Shown here: piece by piece, positions 10,923 to 18,672 of the stretch
Layout of the letters: each line of letters opens with the position of its first letter
Numbering within the stretch: the first letter of the stretch is position 1
NCBI RefSeq assembly: GCF_001477055.1
Contig: NZ_LDRK01000009.1
Location: 30,258 to 94,257, forward strand
From: Leucobacter chromiiresistens
Lineage (GTDB): Bacteria > Actinomycetota > Actinomycetes > Actinomycetales > Microbacteriaceae
DNA: 64,000 nucleotides
Direction of reading: 5' to 3'
Made by a program: the position numbers and the translations under genes
Notes under the pieces: generated by a model
The model's database searches: none
Seen by the model: only the letters and a program-made list of their open reading frames with translations
Told to the model about the DNA's origin: nothing

Positions 10923-11487
10923 GCCCCCGAGAGAGGGCGTGGAGCAGCTCGGTGAACCGCACGATGTCGCCGACCGTCCACCGGTCCATCGCGTCGCGCA
11001 GCTCGTGCTCCTTCTCGCCGCGCGTCACCGCGAGGCGGTGAGCGCCGAACTCGCTCAGGGAGATGCGCATCGAGCGGCCGTCGCACGGGTCGGGGGCCCG
11101 GTCGATGAGTCCCCGCTCGTCGAGCTCGCGAATGGTGCGGCTCATCTGGCCCTTATCGGTGAGCAGGATCTCGGTGAGCTCGGAGAGGGTCGCGCTGCCG
11201 ATCCGCGAGATCGTGGTGAGCACCTTGTAGGCGCCGGGGAGCATGCCCGTGCTCACCTGCGACGCATTGGCCATCGCCGAGCGGCGGAACTGGGTGAAGA
11301 TGTGCTCGAACTCCCGCTCGAGCGCTGCGAAGGCCCGGGAGCGGGGGTCGCCGCCAGGCGACCCCTCCGAGCCCGCCGATGCATCCGGGCCGGCCGATCC
11401 CGCCGATCCCGCCTCCTCCGCGGGGAGTCCGGCGGGATCGACGGGCGAGGCGGGATCGGCCGGATCGCGATCGGTCTGAGCAGACAA
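10903..11487 (-). CDS. MarR-family regulator of the adjacent MFS pump
   Basis: A 194-residue winged-helix regulator. The first 50 or so residues are Pro/Ala/Gly/Asp-rich and probably disordered; the MarR fold follows (YKVLTTISRIGSATLSELTE, then a recognition helix region DKGQMSRTIRELDERGLI and wing PCDGRSMRISL). TTG at 11487 is chosen as start because GAGGAGG lies 8-9 bases upstream, overlapping the end of the MFS gene, 5 bases away. It is the second gene of an MFS-marR transcription unit. The three 16-bp palindromes upstream of the pump gene are its likely binding sites, giving ligand-relieved autorepression. Ligand unknown. Confidence 0.85.
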   Translation of the reverse strand: MSAQTDRDPADPASPVDPAGLPAEEAGSAGSAGPDASAGSEGSPGGDPRSRAFAALEREFEHIFTQFRRSAMANASQVSTGMLPGAYKVLTTISRIGSATLSELTEILLTDKGQMSRTIRELDERGLIDRAPDPCDGRSMRISLSEFGAHRLAVTRGEKEHELRDAMDRWTVGDIVRFTELLHALSRGLTPRDP

Positions 11488-11492
11488 CGTCG

Positions 11493-13187
11493 CTACCTCC
11501 TCGACGACCGATTCGGCTCGTCCTCGTCGATCACGGGGATGCCGCCCGTCGCGGTCAGCACACCCATGCCCGCGGAGGTCGACACAGTCGCGAGGTCGGC
11601 CTCCGCGGCCTGCGCGCGCTCGGTGTTCGTCATCTGGGTGAGCGGCGCATTCGGGAGGAACACGATCGCGATGAGGCTGATCACGGCGAACGGCACGGCG
11701 ATGAGGAACGAGTGCGAGATGCCCTGCGCGTACACGTCCTCGATGATCACGCGAACCGCCTCGGGCAGTTTCGAGACCTCGGGGAGCGCGCCCGACTGGA
11801 GCTGCTCCGCGACCGCGAGGCCCTCCTTGCCGAGCGACCGCAGGGCGGCGGTCATCTTCGCCGTGATGGACTCCGATCCCATGAGGTCGGCGACCTTCGT
11901 AGCGAGGGCCGCACCCATCACGGAGACGCCGATGGTGCCGCCCAGGCTGCGGAAGAACGTGACGCCCGAGCTGGAGACGCCGATCTGCGAGGGCTCCGTG
12001 GTGTTCTGCACGACGAGCACGAGGTTCTGCATCGTCATGCCGACGCCCGCGCCGAGCAGGAACATGTAGAGGGAGACGAGCGCGAAGTTGGTGTCGTAGT
12101 GGATGGTCGAGAGCAACGTCGACCCCGCGATGAGCAGCACGCCGCCGACGATCAGGTACGGCTTCCACTTGCCGTACTTCGTGATGAGGCCGCCCACCCC
12201 GATGGATGCGAGCAGCAGCCCGGCGATCATCGGGATCGTCATGATGCCGGCCTGGGTCGGGGTGGCTCCGCGCGAGAGCTGCATGTACTGGCTGAGGAAC
12301 ACCGAGGAGCCGAACATCGCGATGCCGGTCGCGATCGATGCGACGACTGCGAGCGTGAAGGTGCGGCTGCGGAACAGCGTCAGCGGGATGAGCGGCTCCT
12401 TCGACCGCAGCTCGACGATGATGAAGAGCACCGTGGCGACGATCGCGCCGCCGACCATGAGCACGGTGGTGAGGCTCCACCAGTCGTAGTCCTTGCCGGC
12501 GTTGGTGATCCAGATGAGCAGCAGCGAGACGGCTGCGGAGAGCAGCACGATGCCGAAGTAGTCGATGCTCGTCTGCTTCTTGGGGCGCTTCGGCAGGTGG
12601 AGCGTCTTCTGCACGATGAACAGTGCGGCGACGGCGAAGGGCAGGGCGACGAAGAAGTTCCAGCGCCAGTTGATGGAGTCGGTGATGACACCGCCGAGCA
12701 GGGGCCCGCCGACCGTCGAGAGTGCCATGACGGCGCCGAAGAGACCCATGTAGCGGCCGCGCTCGCGCGGGCTGATGATGTCGGCCATGATGACCTGGCT
12801 GAGGGCCGCGAGCCCGCCGGCGCCGACGCCCTGGACGGCGCGGAACGCGATCATGGTTCCGGGATCCTGCGAGAACCCGGCCGCTGCGGTTGCGAGCACG
12901 AACACGCCGATCGCGAGCTGGAAGAGCAGTTTGCGGTTGAAGAGATCGGAGAGCTTGCCCCAGATCGGGGTGGAGATCGCGGTGGTGAGGAGCGTGGCCG
13001 TGACGACCCACGTGTATGCGGCCTGGTCGCCTTCGAGATCGTGGATGATGACGGGCAGCGAGCTCGAGACGACGGTCGAGGCGAGCATCGAGACGAACAT
13101 GCCGAGGAGCAGGCCGGAGAGCGCCTCGAGCACCTGGCGATGGGTCATCTTCGGTGGCTGCGGAGGAGCGGATGCGGGAAGGGACAT
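11493..13187 (-). CDS. MFS drug:H+ antiporter, DHA2-like (14-TM type)
   Basis: A major-facilitator exporter of 564 residues, in the range of the 14-helix DHA2/EmrB-QacA group. Seen are the repeated hydrophobic segments, the A-like loop GKLSDLFNRK, motif-C-like GVGAGGLAALSQVIMADIISPRERGR (cut: GVGAGGLAAL then ISPRERGR), and LGGVITDSINWRWNFFVALP typical of EmrB. A roughly 80-residue extramembrane C-terminus ends RSSRR. It probably extrudes toxic hydrophobic or cationic compounds. Start 13187 is chosen for position relative to the first helix; a weak AGGTG lies about 8 bases upstream, and ATG at 13221 is an alternative. It is cotranscribed with the MarR gene. Confidence 0.87.
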   Translation of the reverse strand: MSLPASAPPQPPKMTHRQVLEALSGLLLGMFVSMLASTVVSSSLPVIIHDLEGDQAAYTWVVTATLLTTAISTPIWGKLSDLFNRKLLFQLAIGVFVLATAAAGFSQDPGTMIAFRAVQGVGAGGLAALSQVIMADIISPRERGRYMGLFGAVMALSTVGGPLLGGVITDSINWRWNFFVALPFAVAALFIVQKTLHLPKRPKKQTSIDYFGIVLLSAAVSLLLIWITNAGKDYDWWSLTTVLMVGGAIVATVLFIIVELRSKEPLIPLTLFRSRTFTLAVVASIATGIAMFGSSVFLSQYMQLSRGATPTQAGIMTIPMIAGLLLASIGVGGLITKYGKWKPYLIVGGVLLIAGSTLLSTIHYDTNFALVSLYMFLLGAGVGMTMQNLVLVVQNTTEPSQIGVSSSGVTFFRSLGGTIGVSVMGAALATKVADLMGSESITAKMTAALRSLGKEGLAVAEQLQSGALPEVSKLPEAVRVIIEDVYAQGISHSFLIAVPFAVISLIAIVFLPNAPLTQMTNTERAQAAEADLATVSTSAGMGVLTATGGIPVIDEDEPNRSSRR

Positions 13188-13259
13188 GAACACCTGTTTC
13201 TGTGTGCTGACGGTTGGCATCGCGCGCGTCGCGGGGCGCGGGATGCGGAAGTGGCGTCG

Positions 13260-13319
13260 GTTGATCCAAGTCAACTGTTGACAAGGGTCAACTATAGCAC
13301 TTGGTTGACGGGTGTCAAC
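13260..13319. promoter_or_regulatory. three 16-bp MarR-type operators
   Basis: Three copies of GTTGA-N6-TCAAC occur at 13260-13275, 13277-13292 and 13304-13319. The first two are separated by one base, the third by 11 bases. They lie just upstream of the MFS-marR unit and cover its promoter. MarR proteins bind dyads of this size, so the adjacent MarR is the obvious candidate ligand. Confidence 0.8.
13291..13318 (-). promoter_or_regulatory. promoter of the MFS-marR unit
   Basis: On the minus strand a perfect TTGACA (13318-13313) is followed after 16 bases by TATAGT (13296-13291). The outer operator covers the -35 box and the middle one touches the -10 box, so binding should block RNA polymerase. 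The leader to the pump ATG would be about 100 bases. Confidence 0.7.
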
Positions 13320-13367
13320 TAACGAACGCCTGTTGCAGTTCCGTCGGATCGGGGGGAGCGCTTGCGC

Positions 13368-13373
13368 TAGCGT
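13368..13373 (+). promoter_or_regulatory. -10 box of ispE
   Basis: TAGCGT is followed by six bases and the ispE ATG at 13380, again a leaderless layout. It gives ispE a promoter of its own now that it is separated from rsmA. Confidence 0.4.
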
Positions 13374-13379
13374 AGGACC

Positions 13380-14306
13380 ATGGGTAGGAGCCGAGGGGGC
13401 CCGGTCACGGTGCGCGCACCCGGGAAGATCAATGTGTTTTTCCGCGTCGGAGCGCTGCAGTCCGACGGGTATCACGACGTCGCATCGCTCTACCAGGCCG
13501 TCTCGCTGTTCGAAGAGGTCACCGCCGTCCACGCCGACGACTTCTCGATCCGGTTCGTCGGCCCCGTCGACGCCTCCGAGCTGCCGCTCGACGACTCCAA
13601 CCTCGCCATCGCCGCGGCGAAGCTGCTGGCCGAGCGCACCGGCTTCAGCGGGGGAGTCTCCCTGACCGTGCTCAAGCGCGTGCCCATCGCGGGCGGCATG
13701 GGCGGCGGATCGGCCGACGCCGCGGCGACGCTCGTCGCCTGCGACGAGCTGTGGGGCACCGGGCTCGGCCGAGCGGGCCTGCTGCCGCTCGCCGCCGAAC
13801 TGGGCGCCGACGTGCCGTTCGCGCTCGAAGGCGGCACCGCGGTCGGCACCGGGCGCGGGGACGAGCTCAGCCCCGCGCTCGCGCAGGGCGACTTCCACTG
13901 GGTGCTCGCGCTCTCCGAATCCGGTCTCAGCACCCCGGTCGTCTACCGCACGCTCGACGAGCACCGGGACCGCCACGCGAGCGCGCTCGGCCCGCAGCCC
14001 GACCTCGTGAAAGTGGAGACCGCCGTGCTGCAGGCGGTGCGCGTGGGCGACGCGGATTCGCTCGCCGACGCCATGCACAACGACCTGCAGGTGGCCGCCT
14101 TGAAACTCGCGCCCGAGCTGACCGAGATCCTCGAGCTCGGGGAGTCGCGCGGAGCGCTCGCGGGCATCGTGTCGGGTTCCGGGCCCACCATCGCGTTCCT
14201 CGTCGGCACCCCGCAGGAGGCCGCGGAGGTGCGCACGGTGCTCGGTCGGCGCGGCTTCCGCGCGCTGACCGTGTCGGGGCCCGTTCCGGGCGCGCGCGTC
14301 ATCTGA
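13380..14306 (+). CDS. ispE: 4-diphosphocytidyl-2-C-methyl-D-erythritol kinase
   Basis: IspE phosphorylates CDP-methylerythritol in the non-mevalonate isoprenoid pathway. It is a GHMP kinase of 308 residues: [14 protein letters not shown] at the N-terminus, the glycine-rich ATP loop [18 protein letters not shown], and the third motif [14 protein letters not shown]. Start 13380 follows a -10 box by six bases and no ribosome site is visible; GTG at 13404 is an alternative. Genomic context with metG-tatD-rsmA upstream is conserved apart from the inserted efflux genes. Function is confident. Confidence 0.94.
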   Translation: MGRSRGGPVTVRAPGKINVFFRVGALQSDGYHDVASLYQAVSLFEEVTAVHADDFSIRFVGPVDASELPLDDSNLAIAAAKLLAERTGFSGGVSLTVLKRVPIAGGMGGGSADAAATLVACDELWGTGLGRAGLLPLAAELGADVPFALEGGTAVGTGRGDELSPALAQGDFHWVLALSESGLSTPVVYRTLDEHRDRHASALGPQPDLVKVETAVLQAVRVGDADSLADAMHNDLQVAALKLAPELTEILELGESRGALAGIVSGSGPTIAFLVGTPQEAAEVRTVLGRRGFRALTVSGPVPGARVI

Positions 14307-14378
14307 GCGCCGATGCCCGCCGCCGCGCGTTTCGGACGCGGCGGGAATACGGGAGGACCGCCCGGCGCTGCACTGTGC

Positions 14379-15080
14379 GTGAGTGAAACGACGCCCGCGG
14401 ACACCACGATCCGCGTCGACATCTGGTCGGACATCGCCTGCCCCTGGTGCTACCTCGGCAAGCACCGCTTCGAGGCCGGCGTGCGCGCCTTCCGCGAGCG
14501 GCACCCCGATGTCGCGGTCGAGACGCAGAGCCACAGCTTCGAGCTCGCCCCCGACACGCCGCTCGACTTCTCGGGGAGCGAGGTCGACTTCCTCGTGCGC
14601 CACAAGGGCATGCCGGCGGAGCAGGTCGAGCAGATGCTCGGGCAGATGACCGCACTCGGCGCCGCCGAGGGCATCGAGTTCCGTTTCGACGAGGTGCGGC
14701 ACGCGAACACGCAGCGCGCCCACCGCCTGCTGCATCTCGCGCGCGAGCGCGGCGCGCAGGCGGACGTGCAGGAGCGACTGTTCCGCGCCTACTTCGCGGA
14801 GGGCGAGGATCTGTCGAGCGCCGACGCGCTCGCACGGCTCGGCGCCGAGGCGGGCCTCGACCCGGCGGAGGCGCGGGCCGCGCTCGACGACGACGCCTAC
14901 GGCGAGGCGGTGCGGCGCGACATCGTGCGTGCCCGGCAGCTCGGCATCAGCGGCGTTCCCTTCTTCCTGCTCGACGAGCAGTACGGCGTCTCGGGCGCGC
15001 AGTCGGCCGACGCCTTCGAGAACGTGCTCGAGCAGGTGCTCGGGTTCCGCCGGGCAAACGCGCCGGCGAGCGCCGTCTAG
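14379..15080 (+). CDS. DsbA-family oxidoreductase, FrnE-like
   Basis: A 233-residue thioredoxin-fold protein of the DsbA/FrnE group. The N-terminal strand RVDIWSDIACPWCYLGKHRF carries the CPWC active site (Cys21, Cys24), and the cis-Pro loop GISGVPFFLLDEQYGVSGAQ is present. No signal peptide is seen, so it acts in the cytoplasm, as FrnE of Deinococcus does in oxidative stress. GTG at 14379 is preferred because residues encoded upstream (from 14313) are compositionally odd and add nothing to the fold. It is followed after 27 bases by a tiny Cys-rich peptide gene. Confidence 0.87.
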   Translation: MSETTPADTTIRVDIWSDIACPWCYLGKHRFEAGVRAFRERHPDVAVETQSHSFELAPDTPLDFSGSEVDFLVRHKGMPAEQVEQMLGQMTALGAAEGIEFRFDEVRHANTQRAHRLLHLARERGAQADVQERLFRAYFAEGEDLSSADALARLGAEAGLDPAEARAALDDDAYGEAVRRDIVRARQLGISGVPFFLLDEQYGVSGAQSADAFENVLEQVLGFRRANAPASAV

Positions 15081-15083
15081 ACT
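15078..15083 (+). promoter_or_regulatory. -10 box upstream of the Cys-tailed peptide gene
   Basis: TAGACT overlaps the stop of the FrnE-like gene and would start transcription near 15090, leaving a short leader that includes the GAAGGAG ribosome site of the next gene. Confidence 0.4.
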
Positions 15084-15107
15084 CGACCCACGACGAAGGA
15101 GTACTCC

Positions 15108-15317
15108 ATGACCGATCAGCAACGCACCGAGAGCCCGGCGAGCACCGAGCGCGCCGTCGGCGCCGACGCCGCGGCCGCCCCGGCGGTCACCGAGTCGGCC
15201 GCGCCCTACACGGGCCTCGACGGCGCCGCCTCCTTCGCCGACGCCGAGTCGCGGGAGATCATGAATCTGCTCGGCGACGGCGGATCCTGCTGCGGCGGTT
15301 CCTGCTGCGCAGCGTGA
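15108..15317 (+). CDS. small Cys-tailed peptide of unknown function
   Basis: A 69-residue product, not recognised as a named family. The first 45 or so residues are rich in Ala, Thr, Glu and Ser; a short possible helix SREIMNLLGDG follows; the C-terminus is GGSCCGGSCCAA, with all four Cys of the protein in two CC pairs. The ATG has a strong ribosome site (GAAGGAG, 8 bases upstream) and the codon third positions look like those of neighbours, so it is probably real. It lies directly after a CPWC oxidoreductase. The tail could bind a metal or form vicinal disulfides. No RiPP maturation enzyme is nearby. Confidence 0.7.
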   Translation: MTDQQRTESPASTERAVGADAAAAPAVTESAAPYTGLDGAASFADAESREIMNLLGDGGSCCGGSCCAA

Positions 15318-15494
15318 CGCGGCCCCCGCTCGTGCGATGAGCGCGGGCGCCTGAAGCACCGGCGCCGGAAGCGCCGGCGATCCGTGCACGCTTCGGCGAG
15401 ACATTCGGCCTCGGTGAGACCGGACCGGGCCAGCACGTCTCACGCACGCCGAATCTCCGACGCTCCGCGCCGGGCCGAGTACGCTTGAGGGGAT
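15318..15494 (+). other. intergenic stem-loops and -10 box before the ABC-F gene
   Basis: The stretch holds a 7-bp stem (CCGGCGC/GCGCCGG, loop CGGAA) at 15359-15377, which may end the upstream transcript although no T-run follows. TACGCT at 15480-15485 is a possible -10 box, with GAGGGG and then ATG at 15495. Nothing else is seen. Confidence 0.4.
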
Positions 15495-17342
15495 ATGGCG
15501 CATCTACTGGGAGCCGAGGCCCTGCACCTCGAAGTACCGACCAAGACCGTGTTCGACTCGGTGACGCTCGGCGTCGGCGAGGGCGACCGGATCGGCATCG
15601 TCGGCCGCAACGGAGACGGCAAGTCGAGCCTGCTGATGATGCTCGCGGGGCGACGCGAACCCGACTCCGGCAAGGTAACCCTGCGCGGCGGCACGACGAT
15701 CGGGGTGCTCGACCAGGCCGATGCCTTCGAGCCCGGTGCGACGGTCGGGCGCACCGTCGTCGGCGATCGCGAGGAGTACGAGTGGGCGGGCGACCCGCAG
15801 GCGCGCGACGTCATCGCGGGCCTGATCTCCGACCTCGACTGGGACGCGCCGCTCGACGCCCTCTCCGGCGGGCAGCGCCGCCGCGTCGCGCTCGCCCGGC
15901 TGCTCGTGCAGCAGTTCGACATCCTCTTCCTCGACGAGCCGACGAACCACCTCGACGTCGAGGGCATCGCCTGGCTCGCCGACCACCTGAAGCGGCGCTG
16001 GCCCCGCGGGCAGGGCGCGCTGCTCGTCGTCACCCACGACCGGTGGTTCCTCGACGAGGTGTGCACCACGACGTGGGAGGTGCACGACCGCATCGTCGAA
16101 CCGTTCGAGGGCGGGTACGCCGCCTACATTCTGCAGCGCGTCGAGCGCGATCGTCAGGCGGCGACCATCGAGCAGAAGCGGCAGAACCTCGCCCGCAAGG
16201 AGCTCGCCTGGCTGCGGCGCGGCGCGCCGGCGCGCACGTCGAAGCCGAAGTTCCGCATCGACGCGGCGAACGAGCTGATCGCCGATGTGCCCGAGATCCG
16301 GGATCGCGTGTCGCTGCAGTCGATGGCCGTGGCGCGCCTCGGCAAAGAGGTGGTGAACCTCGTCGAAGCGGGTGTGGCGTACGACGGCCGGGTGATCCTC
16401 GACGGAGTCGACTGGCTGCTCGCGCCGGGCGAGCGCACCGGCATCCTCGGCGTGAACGGGGCGGGCAAGTCGACGCTCCTGGGCCTCATCTCGGGCGCCG
16501 TCGAGCCGACTTCGGGTCGGGTGAAGCGCGGCAAGACGGTGCAGGTCGCCACCCTCACGCAGCGCCTCGACGAGCTCGAGGAGCACCTGCAGGATCCCGT
16601 GCGCACGGTGATCGCCGGCCTGCGCACGAGCTTCACGGTCGGCAGCGGATCGAAGGCGCAGGAGCTCACGCCCGGTCAGCTGCTCGAGCGCATGGGGTTC
16701 ACGAGCGCGCAGCTGTCGACGCCCGTGAAGGATCTCTCCGGCGGCCAGAAGCGCCGGCTGCAGCTGCTGCTGATCCTGCTCGACCAGCCGAACGTGCTGA
16801 TCCTCGACGAGCCGACCAACGACCTCGACACCGACATGCTGGCGGCGATGGAGGATCTGCTCGACTCGTGGCCGGGCACGCTCATCGTCGTGTCGCACGA
16901 CCGGTACTTCCTCGAGCGGGTCACCGATCAGCAGTACGCGATCCTCGGCCGGCGGCTGCGGCACCTGCCCGGCGGGGTGGACCAGTACCTCGAGCTGCGC
17001 GCCGCGGAGGAATCGGCCGCCGCCGCGGCGCCGACCCCGGCAGCCGCTCCGGGCGGCGCGGGGCCGGCGGGCGGCGCGTCCGCCGGGTCGGCGACCGGGC
17101 CCGCATCCGCTCCCGCGCTCAGCGGCGCCGAGCGGCGCGCGGCCGAGAAGGAGCTCGCCGCCGTCGAGCGCAAGATGGAGCGCCTGCAGCGCGATGCCGA
17201 GCAGGCGCGCACCGCCCTCGCGTCGATGGATCAGAGCGACTACACCGCCCTGAACGCGGAGATGACCAAGATCACCGCGCTCGAGGACGAGGTCGCGGCG
17301 CTCGAGGAGCGCTGGCTGGAGCTCTCCGCCGAGTTGGAGTAG
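15495..17342 (+). CDS. ABC-F ATPase, Uup-like
   Basis: A soluble tandem ATPase of 615 residues. Domain 1 has Walker A GRNGDGKSS, signature LSGGQRRRVAL and Walker B FLDEPTNHLD. Domain 2 has GVNGAGKST, LSGGQKRRLQLL and LILDEPTNDLD. There are no membrane segments. A Pro/Ala/Gly-rich linker near 510-540 leads into a C-terminal coiled coil (ERRAAEKELAAVERKMERL onwards), the mark of the Uup subgroup, which acts on ribosomes or branched DNA. An antibiotic-protection role is less likely given the coiled-coil tail. It is probably expressed from the TACGCT box just upstream. Confidence 0.92.
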   Translation: MAHLLGAEALHLEVPTKTVFDSVTLGVGEGDRIGIVGRNGDGKSSLLMMLAGRREPDSGKVTLRGGTTIGVLDQADAFEPGATVGRTVVGDREEYEWAGDPQARDVIAGLISDLDWDAPLDALSGGQRRRVALARLLVQQFDILFLDEPTNHLDVEGIAWLADHLKRRWPRGQGALLVVTHDRWFLDEVCTTTWEVHDRIVEPFEGGYAAYILQRVERDRQAATIEQKRQNLARKELAWLRRGAPARTSKPKFRIDAANELIADVPEIRDRVSLQSMAVARLGKEVVNLVEAGVAYDGRVILDGVDWLLAPGERTGILGVNGAGKSTLLGLISGAVEPTSGRVKRGKTVQVATLTQRLDELEEHLQDPVRTVIAGLRTSFTVGSGSKAQELTPGQLLERMGFTSAQLSTPVKDLSGGQKRRLQLLLILLDQPNVLILDEPTNDLDTDMLAAMEDLLDSWPGTLIVVSHDRYFLERVTDQQYAILGRRLRHLPGGVDQYLELRAAEESAAAAAPTPAAAPGGAGPAGGASAGSATGPASAPALSGAERRAAEKELAAVERKMERLQRDAEQARTALASMDQSDYTALNAEMTKITALEDEVAALEERWLELSAELE

Positions 17343-17373
17343 CACCGGGCGCCGCGTGCCGCACAATGGAGTG

Positions 17374-18471
17374 ATGCACGATCCGCGCTGGCTCCAGCTC
17401 ATCGAACGCGTGCGCGCGGATACGCCGCGGCTCCTCGACGACTTCCTCGCCGAACTGCGCACGCACGACGGCTACGTGGGCGACGCGGTGGCCGCCGAGG
17501 ACATCGAGCGCACGGCGCGCAGCGCCTTCGCCCTCTTCGCGGCGCGGCTCGCGGGAGACGCCGGCGCGGAGGAGCCGTCGGCGTTCGCGGAGGCCCTGGG
17601 CCGGCGCCGGGCGCGCCAGGGGGTGCGCGTCGAGCGCTTCATGGAGGCCGTGCGCATCAACTTCCGGGTGCTGTGGCGCGGTCTCGAGCGCGCCGCCCGC
17701 CCCGACTTGACCGACGCGCTGCTCGCGCACGGCGAGCAGGTGCTCGACGTCGTGGAGCGCTACGCGACCGAGGTGCAGCGGGCCTTTCTCGCGGAGTCGG
17801 AATCGATGGCGCAGCAGCATCGCACGGCGAAGGAGCGCGCCCGCGCGCGGCTCTTCTCCGGGCAGGCCGAGGGCGAGGAGCTCGCCGCGATCGCCCAGAC
17901 GCTGCGGCTCGCCCCCGCAGTCGAGTACGAGATGCTCGCCACCGCCCACGACGTGGAGCGCCTGGTGCGCGAGGTGGTCAGCGCGGGCGGCCAGTACTTC
18001 GACGACGGCGACACGACCGTGCTGCTGCGGCCGCGGCACGGCCCCGTCGACTGGGTCGACGCCGACGATCGGCTCGCAGGCGGATACGTCTCGCGCGTGC
18101 CCGGCCTCGCCCTCGTGGGGCGGGCGGCGGCGATCGCGGTCGATCTCGCGGAGCGCGCCGCCGCCGGCTCGGTCTGCCGCCTGCGCGACGGCTTCGCATC
18201 GATCGCGCGCGAGACGATGCTCGAGCGCGTCGACGGTTTCGCGCACGAGCTCGTCGGTGCGTTCGAGGCGGCGCCCGCGGGCGAGCGGGAGCGTCTCGCC
18301 GTCACGGTGCGCACCTTCATCAGAACGGGATCGATGCAGCGCACCGCGGAGGAACTCTACTTCCACCGCAACACCGTGCTCAAACGGCTGCGGGCGTTCG
18401 AAGATCTGAGCGGGCTCGACGTGACCGTGCCGCGAGACGCGGCGATCGCGATGGTGATGCTCGACCTGTGA
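17374..18471 (+). CDS. PucR/CdaR-type regulator with RsbRD-like N-terminus
   Basis: A 365-residue regulator. The N-terminal half resembles the RsbRD/PucR helical sensor domain (LLDDFLAELRTH onwards); the C-terminus is the CdaR-type helix-turn-helix (RTGSMQRTAEELYFHRNTVL, then KRLRAFEDLSGLDV). Such proteins usually activate or repress nearby catabolic genes in response to a metabolite. The closest target would be the M20 deacylase downstream, whose promoter region holds a 17-bp palindrome. ATG at 17374 is chosen: a CACAAT box lies six bases upstream; GTG 17356 would add a short unlikely extension. Confidence 0.82.
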   Translation: MHDPRWLQLIERVRADTPRLLDDFLAELRTHDGYVGDAVAAEDIERTARSAFALFAARLAGDAGAEEPSAFAEALGRRRARQGVRVERFMEAVRINFRVLWRGLERAARPDLTDALLAHGEQVLDVVERYATEVQRAFLAESESMAQQHRTAKERARARLFSGQAEGEELAAIAQTLRLAPAVEYEMLATAHDVERLVREVVSAGGQYFDDGDTTVLLRPRHGPVDWVDADDRLAGGYVSRVPGLALVGRAAAIAVDLAERAAAGSVCRLRDGFASIARETMLERVDGFAHELVGAFEAAPAGERERLAVTVRTFIRTGSMQRTAEELYFHRNTVLKRLRAFEDLSGLDVTVPRDAAIAMVMLDL

Positions 18472-18560
18472 CCGGCGGGCGGCGCAGCGGGCGGCGGCCC
18501 GGCGGCCGACCGGGAGGCGGGCCGGTGTCCGTTTGCACACGGAGCGGGGGCAAGCGGGGG

Positions 18561-18599
18561 CGATCCGACACGGATCGCGGCGCGCTGCCGCCCTAGCCT
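18561..18599 (+). promoter_or_regulatory. promoter and candidate operator of the M20 deacylase gene
   Basis: TAGCCT at 18594-18599 is a -10 box. A perfect dyad CGATCCG-ACA-CGGATCG (18561-18577) covers the expected -35 position, and a second dyad TCCGT-N6-ACGGA lies at 18528-18543. The 201-base gap between the PucR-type gene and the deacylase otherwise holds only G-rich sequence. The upstream regulator is the natural candidate to bind here, but that is inference. Confidence 0.5.
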
Positions 18600-18672
18600 C
18601 GAAGGCATGCGGGGCCACCCGCGCCCGGCAGCCTCGTCGCCGTCGGATGAGCACACGGAATCGGAGGCACCC

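Noticed and set aside
15108..15317. Cys-tailed peptide as a RiPP or bacteriocin precursor
   Set aside because: No lanthionine synthase, YcaO, radical SAM enzyme, protease or exporter is adjacent; kept only as an unknown small protein.
15495..17342. ABC-F gene as an antibiotic resistance factor
   Set aside because: The coiled-coil C-terminal tail and overall layout point to the Uup group rather than Vga/Msr-type ribosome protection proteins.
18607..18672. Longer start of the M20 deacylase at 18607
   Set aside because: It fits promoter spacing for a leaderless mRNA, but the extra 22 residues are low-complexity and a strong ribosome site precedes 18673; left as an alternative only.
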